In this document: piece by piece, positions 22,494-31,267 of the stretch
Layout of the letters: each line of letters starts with the position of its first letter
Numbering within the stretch: the first letter of the stretch is position 1
Assembly (NCBI GenBank): GCA_963708865.1
Contig: CAVPUC010000004.1
Location: 558,001-622,000, forward strand
From: DAIDKA01 sp963708865
GTDB lineage: Bacteria > Pseudomonadota > Gammaproteobacteria > Steroidobacterales > Steroidobacteraceae
Length of the DNA stretch: 64,000 bases
Direction: 5' to 3'
The notes under the pieces: generated by a model
Databases searched by the model: none
Seen by the model: only the letters and a program-made list of their open reading frames with translations
What the model was told of the DNA's origin: nothing
Position numbers and translations under genes: made by a program

Positions 22494-24751
22494 ACCACCC
22501 CCCAGCGGCGGCGCAGCAACCACTCGGCCGTGCGCAGCAAGAGCAGCGTCAGGAACACGGCCGGCATGTTCCACAGGTCCTGGAATTTCTGCACCGAGAC
22601 GCCCGCATTGGAAAAAGGTATCGCACCTGCCAGCCCATCGAGGTCAGCGGGCGACCAGTACCGGCCGCCGGTATCGGCGGCAAGCGACTTCAGCAGCGCC
22701 ACGTTCTGTCCGGTGTGGAAATTTTCCGCCACCCCGTCCTGGCGCTGGAAGGCGATGGTGTCGCGGCCGGCGCTCAGCGCACCCTGGTTTGCCGTGAGAT
22801 CGGCGACATAGGTGCCCACCGCCGGGGCGGTCCAATCGGTCTGGTAGCGTCCGGGTTGTCCCGGCACCGCGCGCAGGGAGACATCCGCCTGCAGCCGATC
22901 GGGACCGATGAGGTGGGCACTCACCACGGCATCGGCGGCCGGCAGGTAGTCTTTGTCGCGCACATCGGCCAGCAGTTGCACATGGCCGTCATCCTCAAGG
23001 ATGCCGGCGGAGACCTGCGCGCTCAGCTGGCCACGGGTATCCGACACCAGCCAGTGCAGCAGCTGGTGCCAGAAGACCGAATGGGTGGGATCCCCCAACG
23101 GCAGGCTCATCTGCCAGCGCCAGGTGCCGCCGGTGGCCAGCACCGCGCTGCGGCCGCGGCCGTAGTTCTGCGTGACCAGCAGCGGCAAGGTGCGCCCGCC
23201 GACGTGCATCTGCGCAAGCTCGGTGGCGCCCGGCTTTACCGTGCCAGGATCCTGATAGTCCATCAGGTAGGGCAATTTGGTCCATAGCGCGAGATTCGCC
23301 GCCCGATCATCCACCAGGCGCGTCACCGCGCTGTCGGCACCCGCCGGCGTCAGACTCACCGTGGCGGGTATGCGGTGGAACGTGCCGTTGATCATGGGCA
23401 GCGTCACCGGCAACAGATCATTGAGCTGCGAGCCGCTCCATACCCCATCCGCAAGCGACTGGCGCCCCCCGAGCAGCAGCAGGCCGCCTCCGCGCCGATT
23501 CACGAACTCGCGCATCAGTGCCTGCTGTGCGGCCGAGAACCATCCCGCATCGACCGAGCCAATGATGAGTCCGTCATACCCGAACAGCTCCTCGGGCTTG
23601 GTCGGAAACCCTTCCGCCAGCTCCAGCGCATCCTTGATTCCCTGGCGGTAGATCTTGTTCTCCGTGGTGCGCAGCATCGACACCATCTGCACCGCTGCAT
23701 CGTCCTCCTCGGCGCGGCGGATGAACTTGTATTCCCAGCGCGGCTCGCCTTCCACATACAGAATCCGGCGCGGGCCGGCCTCGACATTGACCAGCCGGGC
23801 GAGCTCGTTGTTGCGCAGGTTGGCTTCGCCCGCAAGTTGCGCCACCTGGAATCGCAGCAGCCGCGGGCCCGCGTCGGGCAGATCGAACGTCAGATCCGTG
23901 CTGACCGTCGCGCCATCCGCGCCCAGCGACACCTCACGGGTCGCGAGCAGCTTGTCACCGTCCCTGACGGAGACACTGGTACGGCGGCTGGCGAAACCGG
24001 ACTGCGCCACCTCGACGCTCGCCGTGACCCGCGAGTGCGCCAGTGCGCGCGCCGTGAGCACCACATTTTCGATCTCAATATCCCGTGGGACCTGCGCCGA
24101 GCCGAAGCCCACGGTGTGCACGGGGATGCGCCGCTGGCGCAGCACCTCGATGGTGCCGCGGTCGATGCGCCCGGTGTTGTCACCGCCATCGGACAACAGC
24201 ACCACCGCGCCCACGGGTACGCTTGCGGTATCGCTGACGAATTCATTCAGCACCGCATTGATGTGCGTGGCGGGTCCGTTCGCGCTCAGCGCATCATCGG
24301 GCCCCGACATGCGCACCAGACCCGAATCAAAGCGGTACAGGCGCGTTTGAAACATGCGCCCGAGGCGGCCGAGCCACGGCCCGTGCAGGGCCTGCGAAGC
24401 CTGTTGCATTCGGGTGATGCCCTGGTCGGCGATGGCCATGCTGCGCGAATCATCGACCAGCACGGCGATGATATTGGCTTGCGGCACCAGCTCGCTGACG
24501 GCGATCGCGGGTCGCCACAACAGCAGCAGGACCAGCGCGGCCATGCTCCACTGCGCAAGCCAGATCAGCGGCAGCCGCCAGCGTCCGGTGAGGCGCGTGC
24601 TCGATGCGTGGCGGCCGCGCAGCGCCAAGGCGAGCGCGAGTCCCACCGCGATGACCGCCAGCGCCAGGGGCCAGCGCGGCCAGGCGCTGCGCAGCACCAG
24701 CTGTCCGTGCAGGTACACCGTCGGCGGATATTTGAACAGCCATTCGAACAT
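22490..24751 (-). CDS. Membrane protein with VWA and GATase1-like domains
   Basis: 753 residues. Two N-terminal membrane helices precede a VWA domain with MIDAS DDSRSM and the partner motif VVLLSDGGDN, then a beta-rich stretch. A glutamine-amidotransferase-like domain follows (YVEGEPRWEYKFIRRA, LIIGSVDAGWF, GGGLLLLGGRQS), with an Ig-like region and a C-terminal helix LTLLLLRTAEWLL. This is the standard large VWA membrane protein found with DUF4159 and MoxR genes. The start is ATG 24751, since an upstream start would run into the DUF4159 gene. The stop overlaps the caspase-like gene start. Confidence 0.85.
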   Translation of the reverse strand: MFEWLFKYPPTVYLHGQLVLRSAWPRWPLALAVIAVGLALALALRGRHASSTRLTGRWRLPLIWLAQWSMAALVLLLLWRPAIAVSELVPQANIIAVLVDDSRSMAIADQGITRMQQASQALHGPWLGRLGRMFQTRLYRFDSGLVRMSGPDDALSANGPATHINAVLNEFVSDTASVPVGAVVLLSDGGDNTGRIDRGTIEVLRQRRIPVHTVGFGSAQVPRDIEIENVVLTARALAHSRVTASVEVAQSGFASRRTSVSVRDGDKLLATREVSLGADGATVSTDLTFDLPDAGPRLLRFQVAQLAGEANLRNNELARLVNVEAGPRRILYVEGEPRWEYKFIRRAEEDDAAVQMVSMLRTTENKIYRQGIKDALELAEGFPTKPEELFGYDGLIIGSVDAGWFSAAQQALMREFVNRRGGGLLLLGGRQSLADGVWSGSQLNDLLPVTLPMINGTFHRIPATVSLTPAGADSAVTRLVDDRAANLALWTKLPYLMDYQDPGTVKPGATELAQMHVGGRTLPLLVTQNYGRGRSAVLATGGTWRWQMSLPLGDPTHSVFWHQLLHWLVSDTRGQLSAQVSAGILEDDGHVQLLADVRDKDYLPAADAVVSAHLIGPDRLQADVSLRAVPGQPGRYQTDWTAPAVGTYVADLTANQGALSAGRDTIAFQRQDGVAENFHTGQNVALLKSLAADTGGRYWSPADLDGLAGAIPFSNAGVSVQKFQDLWNMPAVFLTLLLLRTAEWLLRRRWGVV

Positions 24752-24756
24752 CAACG

Positions 24757-25569
24757 TCAATGCGTCATGCCATAGACGATGTAGTTGATGCCGACGCGAA
24801 ACGCCATGGAGGAGAAGTTCTCCGGGTACTCGGGCATGTCGGCCCATTCCCAGGCATCCCCCAGATGCATGTTGTGGCAGATCGCCACGATGATCCGACC
24901 CTTGTCGTCACGGATGGCGCGCCACTTGGCCACATAGCCGTCCTTCTCATAGGTGCGGCCGGTGTTCACGTACTGCTCGCCGGGGATCTGCATGCGATCG
25001 GACATGTCGTACAGCACATGGAAGATCTCATCGCCGTCCGGGAGATCCTCGACCGGGCGATCCGGCAGCACCTGCCGAATGCCGGTCATGAATCGCTCCC
25101 AATCCTCGGTGCCGTGAAAATCATCCACCATCAGAAAGCCGCCCTTCAGCAGGTATTCGCGCAGGCGTTTGGCCTCGGCCTCCGTGAAGGTCCAGTTGGC
25201 CACCTGAACGGCGTACACCCAGGGGTAGTTGTAAATGTCATCGCTGTCGAGATCGACCACCTGTTCATACGAACGCATCTGGATTCGGGTGAGGCGCTTC
25301 AACGCCTCGAGAAACTGCCGATCGGCCTTCGGATAGTCGCGCGACCAGCCCGAGAATCGGTAGCCATATCCAAAACCGCCGCCCCCACCGCCGCCGCCGT
25401 ACTCATCCGCGGAGGTATAGCGCAGGCGCGACCAGTAGAATTCGGCCTTCTCGCCGGCATCGCCCGGGCTGTCCAGGTCCTGCTGTGAGTGCGCATGATC
25501 GACCCACAGCCATGCGCACAACACAGTTGTGACGAACACCATCCGTCGCCACGGTCCTTGAATTCGCAT
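24757..25569 (-). CDS. DUF4159 protein, first gene of the MoxR/VWA operon
   Basis: 270 residues. A signal peptide (MVFVTTVLCAWLWVDHAHS) is followed by a Gly-rich linker and a DUF4159 domain that looks like a degenerate class-I amidotransferase (AYxVQVANWTFTEAEAKRLREYLLKGGFLMVDDFHG). Conserved NMHLGDAWEWAD and INYIVYGMTH motifs close it. The family has no demonstrated activity but co-occurs with MoxR, DUF58 and BatA. ATG 25569 is chosen to include the hydrophobic leader. It lies 5 bases before the VWA/GATase gene. The 149-base gap to the divergent multicopper oxidase gene should hold the operon promoter, although I see no clear -35/-10 pair. Confidence 0.85.
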   Translation of the reverse strand: MRIQGPWRRMVFVTTVLCAWLWVDHAHSQQDLDSPGDAGEKAEFYWSRLRYTSADEYGGGGGGGGFGYGYRFSGWSRDYPKADRQFLEALKRLTRIQMRSYEQVVDLDSDDIYNYPWVYAVQVANWTFTEAEAKRLREYLLKGGFLMVDDFHGTEDWERFMTGIRQVLPDRPVEDLPDGDEIFHVLYDMSDRMQIPGEQYVNTGRTYEKDGYVAKWRAIRDDKGRIIVAICHNMHLGDAWEWADMPEYPENFSSMAFRVGINYIVYGMTH

Positions 25570-25718
25570 GATCGCCCCCGGTGTGAGCCAGCCGTGCCAG
25601 TGTAGCGACTTGCCCCCCGCAGCGGTGCGCTTCGACCTGCGCCCGGCGGTCACAAGCTGCTTGTCGCCGCGGTCGTGTCATGCCACCATTTTGACCTGAC
25701 AACTGCCTTGCACCGCAC

Positions 25719-27170
25719 ATGAGACGCCGCGACTTTGTAACACTGGCTGCAGCCACGCTCGGCCAGGCCGGCGCCACAGCGCTGTGGGCGCAGACTGCCG
25801 GTGGGCCGCCCATGGACATGGGGGCCTCGGACCCCGGCCCGCACGCCGCCCCGGCGGACTACACGCTGCGGATCGCGCCGGTGGCCGTGGAGATCGCTCC
25901 CAGCCACTTCATCAGCACCATTGGTTACAACGGCACCTCGCCCGGCCCGGTCCTGCGCATGCGCGAGGGCCGCCCCGTCACCGTCGATGTCATCAACGAC
26001 TCGGATGCGCCGGAGCTGGTCCACTGGCACGGGATGTTCCTGCCCTCGCAGCTTGACGGCGCCGAGGAGGAAGGCACACCGGTCATTCCACCGGGCGCCC
26101 GGCGCCGTTACCGCTTCACGCCGCGCCCGGCCGGCACCCGCTGGTATCACTCGCACGCCATGGCCATGGGCGACCTGCACCGCGGTTCCTACACCGGACA
26201 GTACGGCTTCGTCATCATCGATTCGGGCCGTGATCCCGGCGCCTACGACCAGGAAGTATTCCTCGCCCTGCGCGACTGGGAACATTTCTATACCGACCAG
26301 TTCGTGGATATGGATGACCAGGATGCGCCCGGTCCGCAACCGGAGAAGCCGGCGAAGCTGGATACCCGCCCTAACGGGCTTGAGGTGATGAGCCAGTTTT
26401 ACTCCATCAACGACAAGGCCCTGCGGGCCGGCGAACCCCTGCGCGTGCGCCCCGGCAGCCGGGTGCTGATGCATCTGCTCAATGCCAGCGCCGTGGAGAA
26501 TCGCACCATCGCCCTGCCCGGGCATGAGTTCCACGTGCTGGCGCTCGATGGCAACCCCGTGCCCAATCCGCGCTCAGTCAAAGTGCTCACCCTGGGTCCG
26601 GGCGAGCGCATCGATGCCATCGTCGAAATGAATCAGCCGGGCGTATGGATTCTGGGCGCCATCGATGAGGCGACCCGCCAGGGCGGCCTGGGCGTGGTGG
26701 TCGAGTACGCCGGCCAGCACAAGCCCCCGCAGTGGGTGGTTCAGCCCGGCATCTACTGGGATTACACGGTGTTCGGTGGCCCGGCCACCACCAAGGCACC
26801 CGATCAGACCATCGAGATGGTGTTCGAAAAGGTTCCCGGCGGCGCGACCCCCTTCAATCTGTTCAAGATCAACGGCAAGCCCTATCCGCACGATCGCGAA
26901 TTCGTGCTGCAGCAGGGCCGGCGCTATCGGCTGCTGTTCCGCAATCGCACCGACGATGCCCACCCGATGCATTTGCACCGTCACAACTTCGAGCTGGTGG
27001 ACGTGAATGGCAAGCCCACCAGCGGCATCCTCAAGGATACCGTGATCGTGCCGATGTACGGCCGCGTCGCGGTGGACCTGACCGCCGATCAGCCGGGCCT
27101 GTCGCTGTTCCATTGCCACATCCAGCACCATATGGACTACGGCTTCAAGGCGCTGTTCCGCTACGCCTGA
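25719..27170 (+). CDS. Tat-exported multicopper oxidase
   Basis: 483 residues with a twin-arginine-type leader (RRRDFVTLAAATLGQ). Three cupredoxin domains supply the four copper motifs: H102-W-H104-G, TRWYHSHAM, HPMHLHRHNFE and FH465-C466-H467-IQH-H471. Five residues after the last ligand, where methionine is often the axial type-1 copper residue, there is F476. This is a feature of many higher-potential laccases. A short Met-rich N-terminus (PMDMGAS) is present. The likely role is oxidation of phenols or Cu(I)/metal ions in the periplasm; copper tolerance versus laccase activity cannot be settled from sequence. A 27-base gap separates it from the Wzi-like gene. Confidence 0.92.
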   Translation: MRRRDFVTLAAATLGQAGATALWAQTAGGPPMDMGASDPGPHAAPADYTLRIAPVAVEIAPSHFISTIGYNGTSPGPVLRMREGRPVTVDVINDSDAPELVHWHGMFLPSQLDGAEEEGTPVIPPGARRRYRFTPRPAGTRWYHSHAMAMGDLHRGSYTGQYGFVIIDSGRDPGAYDQEVFLALRDWEHFYTDQFVDMDDQDAPGPQPEKPAKLDTRPNGLEVMSQFYSINDKALRAGEPLRVRPGSRVLMHLLNASAVENRTIALPGHEFHVLALDGNPVPNPRSVKVLTLGPGERIDAIVEMNQPGVWILGAIDEATRQGGLGVVVEYAGQHKPPQWVVQPGIYWDYTVFGGPATTKAPDQTIEMVFEKVPGGATPFNLFKINGKPYPHDREFVLQQGRRYRLLFRNRTDDAHPMHLHRHNFELVDVNGKPTSGILKDTVIVPMYGRVAVDLTADQPGLSLFHCHIQHHMDYGFKALFRYA

Positions 27171-27197
27171 ACACTTGCTGCGGTAAAGTATCGGCCC

Positions 27198-28704
27198 ATG
27201 ACTGTCACCCGTAACTGCGCGCAGGCGGCACTGCGCACCTTCGCCGTTGGTGTCCTGATGATCCTGATGCTGGGCGTCATGACGGCGCGGGCGGCGCCCT
27301 GGGCGGAAGTGGGCGATGCCCAGCTGCGCTCGGATATTGAAACCCTGGCGATGGCAGGCGTCATCGACAATCTCACCACCGAATGGCCCGTGCCCTGGAC
27401 CCGCATCCTCGACCGGCTCGCCGTCAGCGGGTCACTGACGGGGCAGCCCAGCTGGGTGGTGGATGCGGCGCGGCGCATCCAGCATCAGGCCGCGAGCCAG
27501 ATGGCCCCGGATACCTCGACCTTCTCGGCCTATTTCGACGCCACCAACGCACCCGAAGTCGTCCGCGGCTTCGATGCCCTGGGCCGCGAGAACGCGCAGA
27601 CCCAGGCGACGCTGGCCTGGAACGGCGACTCCACCTTCATCCAGCTGTCCGCGGGCCTGCAGTCCCACAATCACTTCGACACCGAGACGGTACTGCTGGA
27701 TGGCACCTACATCGCCAAGCAGATTAATGGCGCGGCGGTGTATGCCGGATATATGACGCACTGGTGGGGGCCGGGGTGGATCTCGGCGCTCTCACTGTCC
27801 AACAATGCCCGGCCCATTCCCCAGCTCGGCATCTCACGAATCGATTCCAGCCCGTTCAAGACCAAGTGGCTGGCGTGGATGGGACCGTGGCAGGCGGAGT
27901 TCTTTGTCGGCATCCTCGATAGCGACATGCTCCCGACGCACACGCTGGTGGATGGACTGCGCTTCAATTTCAATCCCGCGCCGGGGCTGGACATCGGCCT
28001 GGAACGCATGGATGAGTCGTGCGGTCGGGGCCACCCCTGCAATCCCCTCAACTATTTTGACTTGAGCAACAGCGCCTCACATCCCAGCAAGACCAATGAC
28101 CAGGGCGACATCGACATCAAGTACAGCCGCACGCTGGGCGAGGTGGAACTGTCCGCCTACCTGCAGGTCATGAACGAGGACTCCAATCCCGTCTACCACT
28201 CCGGCACCAGCCATCTGTTCGGCCTGACCGGGTGGGTGCCGGTGGGGCAGACGCGGGTGCGCCTCACCGCGGAATTCACCGATACCATACCGACCACCAA
28301 CATCTTCAATTTCGGAACGTATGAGTACGGCTTCGCTTACAACGACTACAAGTATCCCGGCGGCATGCGTTACCGGGATCGCGCCTTGGGCTTCAGTTTG
28401 GATACCGACTCGAAGCTGGCGACCCTGCAGGCCAGCTGGCTGGGTGCCTACAACGTGACGTGGACGCTCAGCTACCACCATGCCGATGTGGATGTCGCAG
28501 CCCACCGTGGGGGCGGAAGTTTACAGCACCATCAGTTACGAGAGCACGGCTGCGGTGCCGATCAACATCGGCGAGGCCCGGGCGAGTTTCCCGCTGCTGG
28601 AGCATTTCACCGTGGATGCCGCGATTCGCTACTCCAGCGATCAGCCCCGGCCGGCGCATGGCTCACAGGGTGCCGGCGAACTGCGCCTGAAGTACACGCT
28701 TTAG
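27198..28704 (+). CDS. Wzi-like outer-membrane beta-barrel protein (apparent frameshift)
   Basis: About 500 residues with a signal peptide (MILMLGVMTARA). An N-terminal four-helix-like part (LRSDIETLAMAGVI, WTRILDRL) precedes repeated amphipathic beta strands with aromatic girdles, e.g. YAGYMTHWWGPGWISALSLS. This is the hallmark of the capsule-assembly Wzi family. The frame breaks near 28490; deleting one base leads into QPTVGAEVYSTISYES and ends in a proper barrel terminus GELRLKYTL at 28704. Without repair the frame runs on to 28733 with a nonsense tail. No capsule synthesis genes lie in the window, so a lectin-like or general surface role is possible. Confidence 0.82.
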
Positions 28705-28705
28705 A

Positions 28706-29647
28706 CTACTTGACCGGCTGCGCGAGTTCCTGATCCCAGTACAAGCCGCGCCGAGAACCGCGGCCAGGCGCCACGGCAAGTCCCATCTCCACGAACCTGG
28801 GATCCATGATGTTCTCGCAATGACCGGTGCTGTGCAGCCACCCGGCCACCACTTCCTGCGCCGAGGTCGGTCCGTAGGCGATGTTTTCGCCGATGAGCTT
28901 CTCCCGATAGCCCGTGGCACGCAGTCGGTCGGCCGGCGTGTTGCCATTGAGGTCGACATGCTCGAAGTAGTCATGGCGCGCCATGTCCGCCGCGTGCTCT
29001 TTGGCGACCTGGTCCAGGGTGCCGGAGCGCTTGAGCGGCGGTGCGGGCCCGAATGACTTGTCGCCACAGCGCGTGCCGCTGGCGCGAACCTCATTGACCA
29101 GTTGCAGGACCTGCGTTCCTGAGGAAGCGGTGCGCGCAGGGCTCGGCGCCGTCGCATAACTGAAGGTTCGCGCCGGCATCACCTCGGCGTCGCGCGCTGA
29201 TGGCATTGCAGGCAACACCGGCACCGAAATCGACGTGGCGATACTTTGCGGATCGGGCGCGGCCATCACGATCCAGGTTTCCCGCCCGCGCCGATAGATG
29301 CCCAGGTCGCGCAATGATCGGTCGGCGACGGTACGGCATTGCGTTCGGCGCAACGTCAACAAGATTGAGTCATCCGAGCCGCTCACACGCAGGGCCGCCA
29401 TCGATTTGGCGCGATAGCCGGTGCGCACCGTGGCCGCGGCGGGCGTCGCGCCCTCCGACCAGAGTGCCGCTGCTCGATCAAGCTGCGCGTTATGTTGCAA
29501 TGGCTGAGCCGCCGGCAAGACACCGGCGCAGCCGCTGACGCGCAGCAACTGGACCGCCGCGAGCGGATCCGCCCAGGATGCGGATAACGGTAGCCCGCAG
29601 CACAGCAGCGAGAGTGCGCCGAGCCGGCGCAGCGACAGGTGTTTCAA
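28706..29647 (-). CDS. Exported CAP-domain (SCP/PR1-like) protein
   Basis: About 313 residues. A signal peptide (LGALSLLCCGLPLSASWA) is followed by an N-terminal region of about 120 residues that looks like a weak, cysteine-containing companion domain. The C-terminal CAP domain is complete: LQLVNEVRASG, HAADMARHDYFEHVDLNG, GENIAYG, VVAGWLHSTGHCENIMDP and GLYWDQELA. Bacterial CAP proteins (YkwD-like) are secreted and mostly of unknown biochemical role. The start is uncertain: AAGGAG abuts a TTG at 29647, and an ATG at 29704 is also in frame. It is convergent with the Wzi-like gene, with one base between stops. Confidence 0.85.
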   Translation of the reverse strand: MKHLSLRRLGALSLLCCGLPLSASWADPLAAVQLLRVSGCAGVLPAAQPLQHNAQLDRAAALWSEGATPAAATVRTGYRAKSMAALRVSGSDDSILLTLRRTQCRTVADRSLRDLGIYRRGRETWIVMAAPDPQSIATSISVPVLPAMPSARDAEVMPARTFSYATAPSPARTASSGTQVLQLVNEVRASGTRCGDKSFGPAPPLKRSGTLDQVAKEHAADMARHDYFEHVDLNGNTPADRLRATGYREKLIGENIAYGPTSAQEVVAGWLHSTGHCENIMDPRFVEMGLAVAPGRGSRRGLYWDQELAQPVK

Positions 29648-29775
29648 CTCCTTGCTCCCACGTGAATTGGCACTATCGAGGCAAGCAACGCGTGGCGTCC
29701 GCATCCGCTGACGCGCTGCTGCGGAACGGCGTCACAGTTAGGCTCGGGTCGACTTACCGCATCCGGCTCGAGCTG

Positions 29776-30993
29776 CTAGTGCGAGTGCTCCAGTTCCGCA
29801 AGGCAGGTCATCGCGAGCTTCTCGGCATCGACCCAGTCGAAGGGACAGCCTTCGAGCTGTTCGAAGAAATTCTGTCCCACCACGCCATTGCGCCGCGGCG
29901 GATTGGCAAAGGCATCCGAATCGTCGGTTCCTGATAGCGACAGCGCCACGGCGAGGGCCGACAGCGCATTGAATCGCCGCACACCGGCCCGTTCGGGCGT
30001 GTGGTGGTGGGCGATCGCCTCGACCAAGGTATTGGGCATGCCCCACAGGCCGAGCAGATAAGCGCCGATCTCTGCGTGCGAGGTGCCGAGGACGATGCGT
30101 TCGGCTTCGTGCATCGCGATATCCTCGCTCAGCGCCAGGGCCGCCGCCCGATCCAGTTCCGCCGGCCGCTCCTGGACCAGCACCCAATAACCAATGTCGT
30201 GCAGAAACGCGGCCAGCACCGCCTCATCGTTGCAGGCGCTGTACGCGGTCAGTGCCGCGGTGACCCGCGCGACGCGCTGGACGTGCGCCTGCATGGCATC
30301 CAGATCGACGTGGCTTGAGGCCGCCCGGCTAAAGCCCGCGATCACCTCCGCGCACATCACCAGATTGCGCACTCCGGAGAAGCCGAGCCGGACCAGCGCC
30401 TGCTCGATGCTGCGCACGCGATCCTGTTCGTGGAACATCGCGCAGTTGGCCAGCTGCAGCACCTTCGCGGTGATGGCGGCGTCCGCCTCGATGACTTCGC
30501 AAACCTTCCTGGGCCTGACATTTTTGTGGCTCATCATCACCTGAAGTCGGGCGAAGGTGCGCGGCCGCGGGGGCAGCTGGCGGATATTGCCGATGAGCGA
30601 TCGCAGTCCCGGGTGCGACATGACATCCTGCAATTGCAGGCAGCGCTCTACCGCCTCGTGGAACTCCTGCGCCGCACATTGCCTGAAAATGTATTGGTGG
30701 GCAGCGGGAAACGGCGCCTGATAGGAATGGCTCGCGCAGTCGGCGCTGTCGGAGATGGCGATTCGCGAGGTGCATGGCCAGCGCTCGCTCACCGTCAGCA
30801 ACAGGTTCGCGCCGCCCGGAACGACGGCATCCACATGGGCGACCACCACGTCCTGCGGCTGACGCTCAAGTTCGCGCAGCGCCCGCGCGCCGCTATCGGC
30901 GACGGTGACCACCCAATGGTGGGCGCGCGGCATCAGGATCTGCCCTTGCAGCCGCTGCGCGTCCTCACCAATCAACAGAATCTGCCGTGGCAT
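29776..30993 (-). CDS. Receiver-HDOD signalling protein
   Basis: 405 residues. The N-terminal receiver-like domain (1-120) retains an aspartate at position 55 in HVDAVVPGG, but the acidic pocket is reduced (IGED). An HDOD domain (about 135-340) follows, with LPPRPRTFARLQVMM, VLQLANCAMF, IEQALVRLGFSGVRNLVM, FLHDIGYWVL and AIAHHHTPE. HDOD is related to the HD/GYP fold but lacks the full phosphodiesterase metal site, and usually acts in signal-output interactions. No operon partner is evident: it is flanked by the tRNA and the CAP gene. Confidence 0.9.
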   Translation of the reverse strand: MPRQILLIGEDAQRLQGQILMPRAHHWVVTVADSGARALRELERQPQDVVVAHVDAVVPGGANLLLTVSERWPCTSRIAISDSADCASHSYQAPFPAAHQYIFRQCAAQEFHEAVERCLQLQDVMSHPGLRSLIGNIRQLPPRPRTFARLQVMMSHKNVRPRKVCEVIEADAAITAKVLQLANCAMFHEQDRVRSIEQALVRLGFSGVRNLVMCAEVIAGFSRAASSHVDLDAMQAHVQRVARVTAALTAYSACNDEAVLAAFLHDIGYWVLVQERPAELDRAAALALSEDIAMHEAERIVLGTSHAEIGAYLLGLWGMPNTLVEAIAHHHTPERAGVRRFNALSALAVALSLSGTDDSDAFANPPRRNGVVGQNFFEQLEGCPFDWVDAEKLAMTCLAELEHSH

Positions 30994-31078
30994 GGGGGCT
31001 GCCGCAAATAAAAGACATCCTTAGCAGACTCCATATCACCCGCGTGTGCCCGCGGTGTCCGGCATCACGTCACAGTCC

Positions 31079-31094
31079 TCGAGTTAACACTCGA
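31079..31094. repeat. Small inverted repeat TCGAGT-TAAC-ACTCGA
   Basis: A perfect 6-base-arm dyad with a four-base centre lies between the REC-HDOD gene start and the tRNA 3' end. It has no T-run on either side, so a Rho-independent terminator is unlikely. It could be an operator for the HDOD gene, or chance. Confidence 0.35.
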
Positions 31095-31124
31095 CGGTCA
31101 TGGTCGGCATCGGAAATGTAAAAT

Positions 31125-31201
31125 TGGCGCGCCCGGAGAGATTCGAACTCCCGACCCTCAGGTTCGAAGCCTGATGCTCTATCCAACTGAGCTACGGGCG
31201 C
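31125..31201 (-). tRNA. tRNA-Arg (anticodon TCG)
   Basis: On the minus strand the sequence folds as a cloverleaf. The acceptor arm GCGCCCG pairs with CGGGCGC; the D-arm is GCTC/GAGC, the anticodon arm TCAGG-CTTCGAA-CCTGA with anticodon TCG, the variable loop GGGTC and the T-arm GGGAG-TTCGAAT-CTCTC. Discriminator G is followed by an encoded CCA (31125-31127 on the plus strand as TGG). Length is 77 with CCA. It reads CGA codons. ATTTT follows the 3' end. Confidence 0.96.
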
Positions 31202-31267
31202 TTGGGTTCCGGGCGAACGCCCGACTCGTATAGGCTACCGAATTCCAAACCAGATGGGGAACTGTGC

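Noticed and set aside
31079..31094. Rho-independent terminator of tRNA-Arg
   Set aside because: The stem is weak and not followed by a T-run on the tRNA strand.
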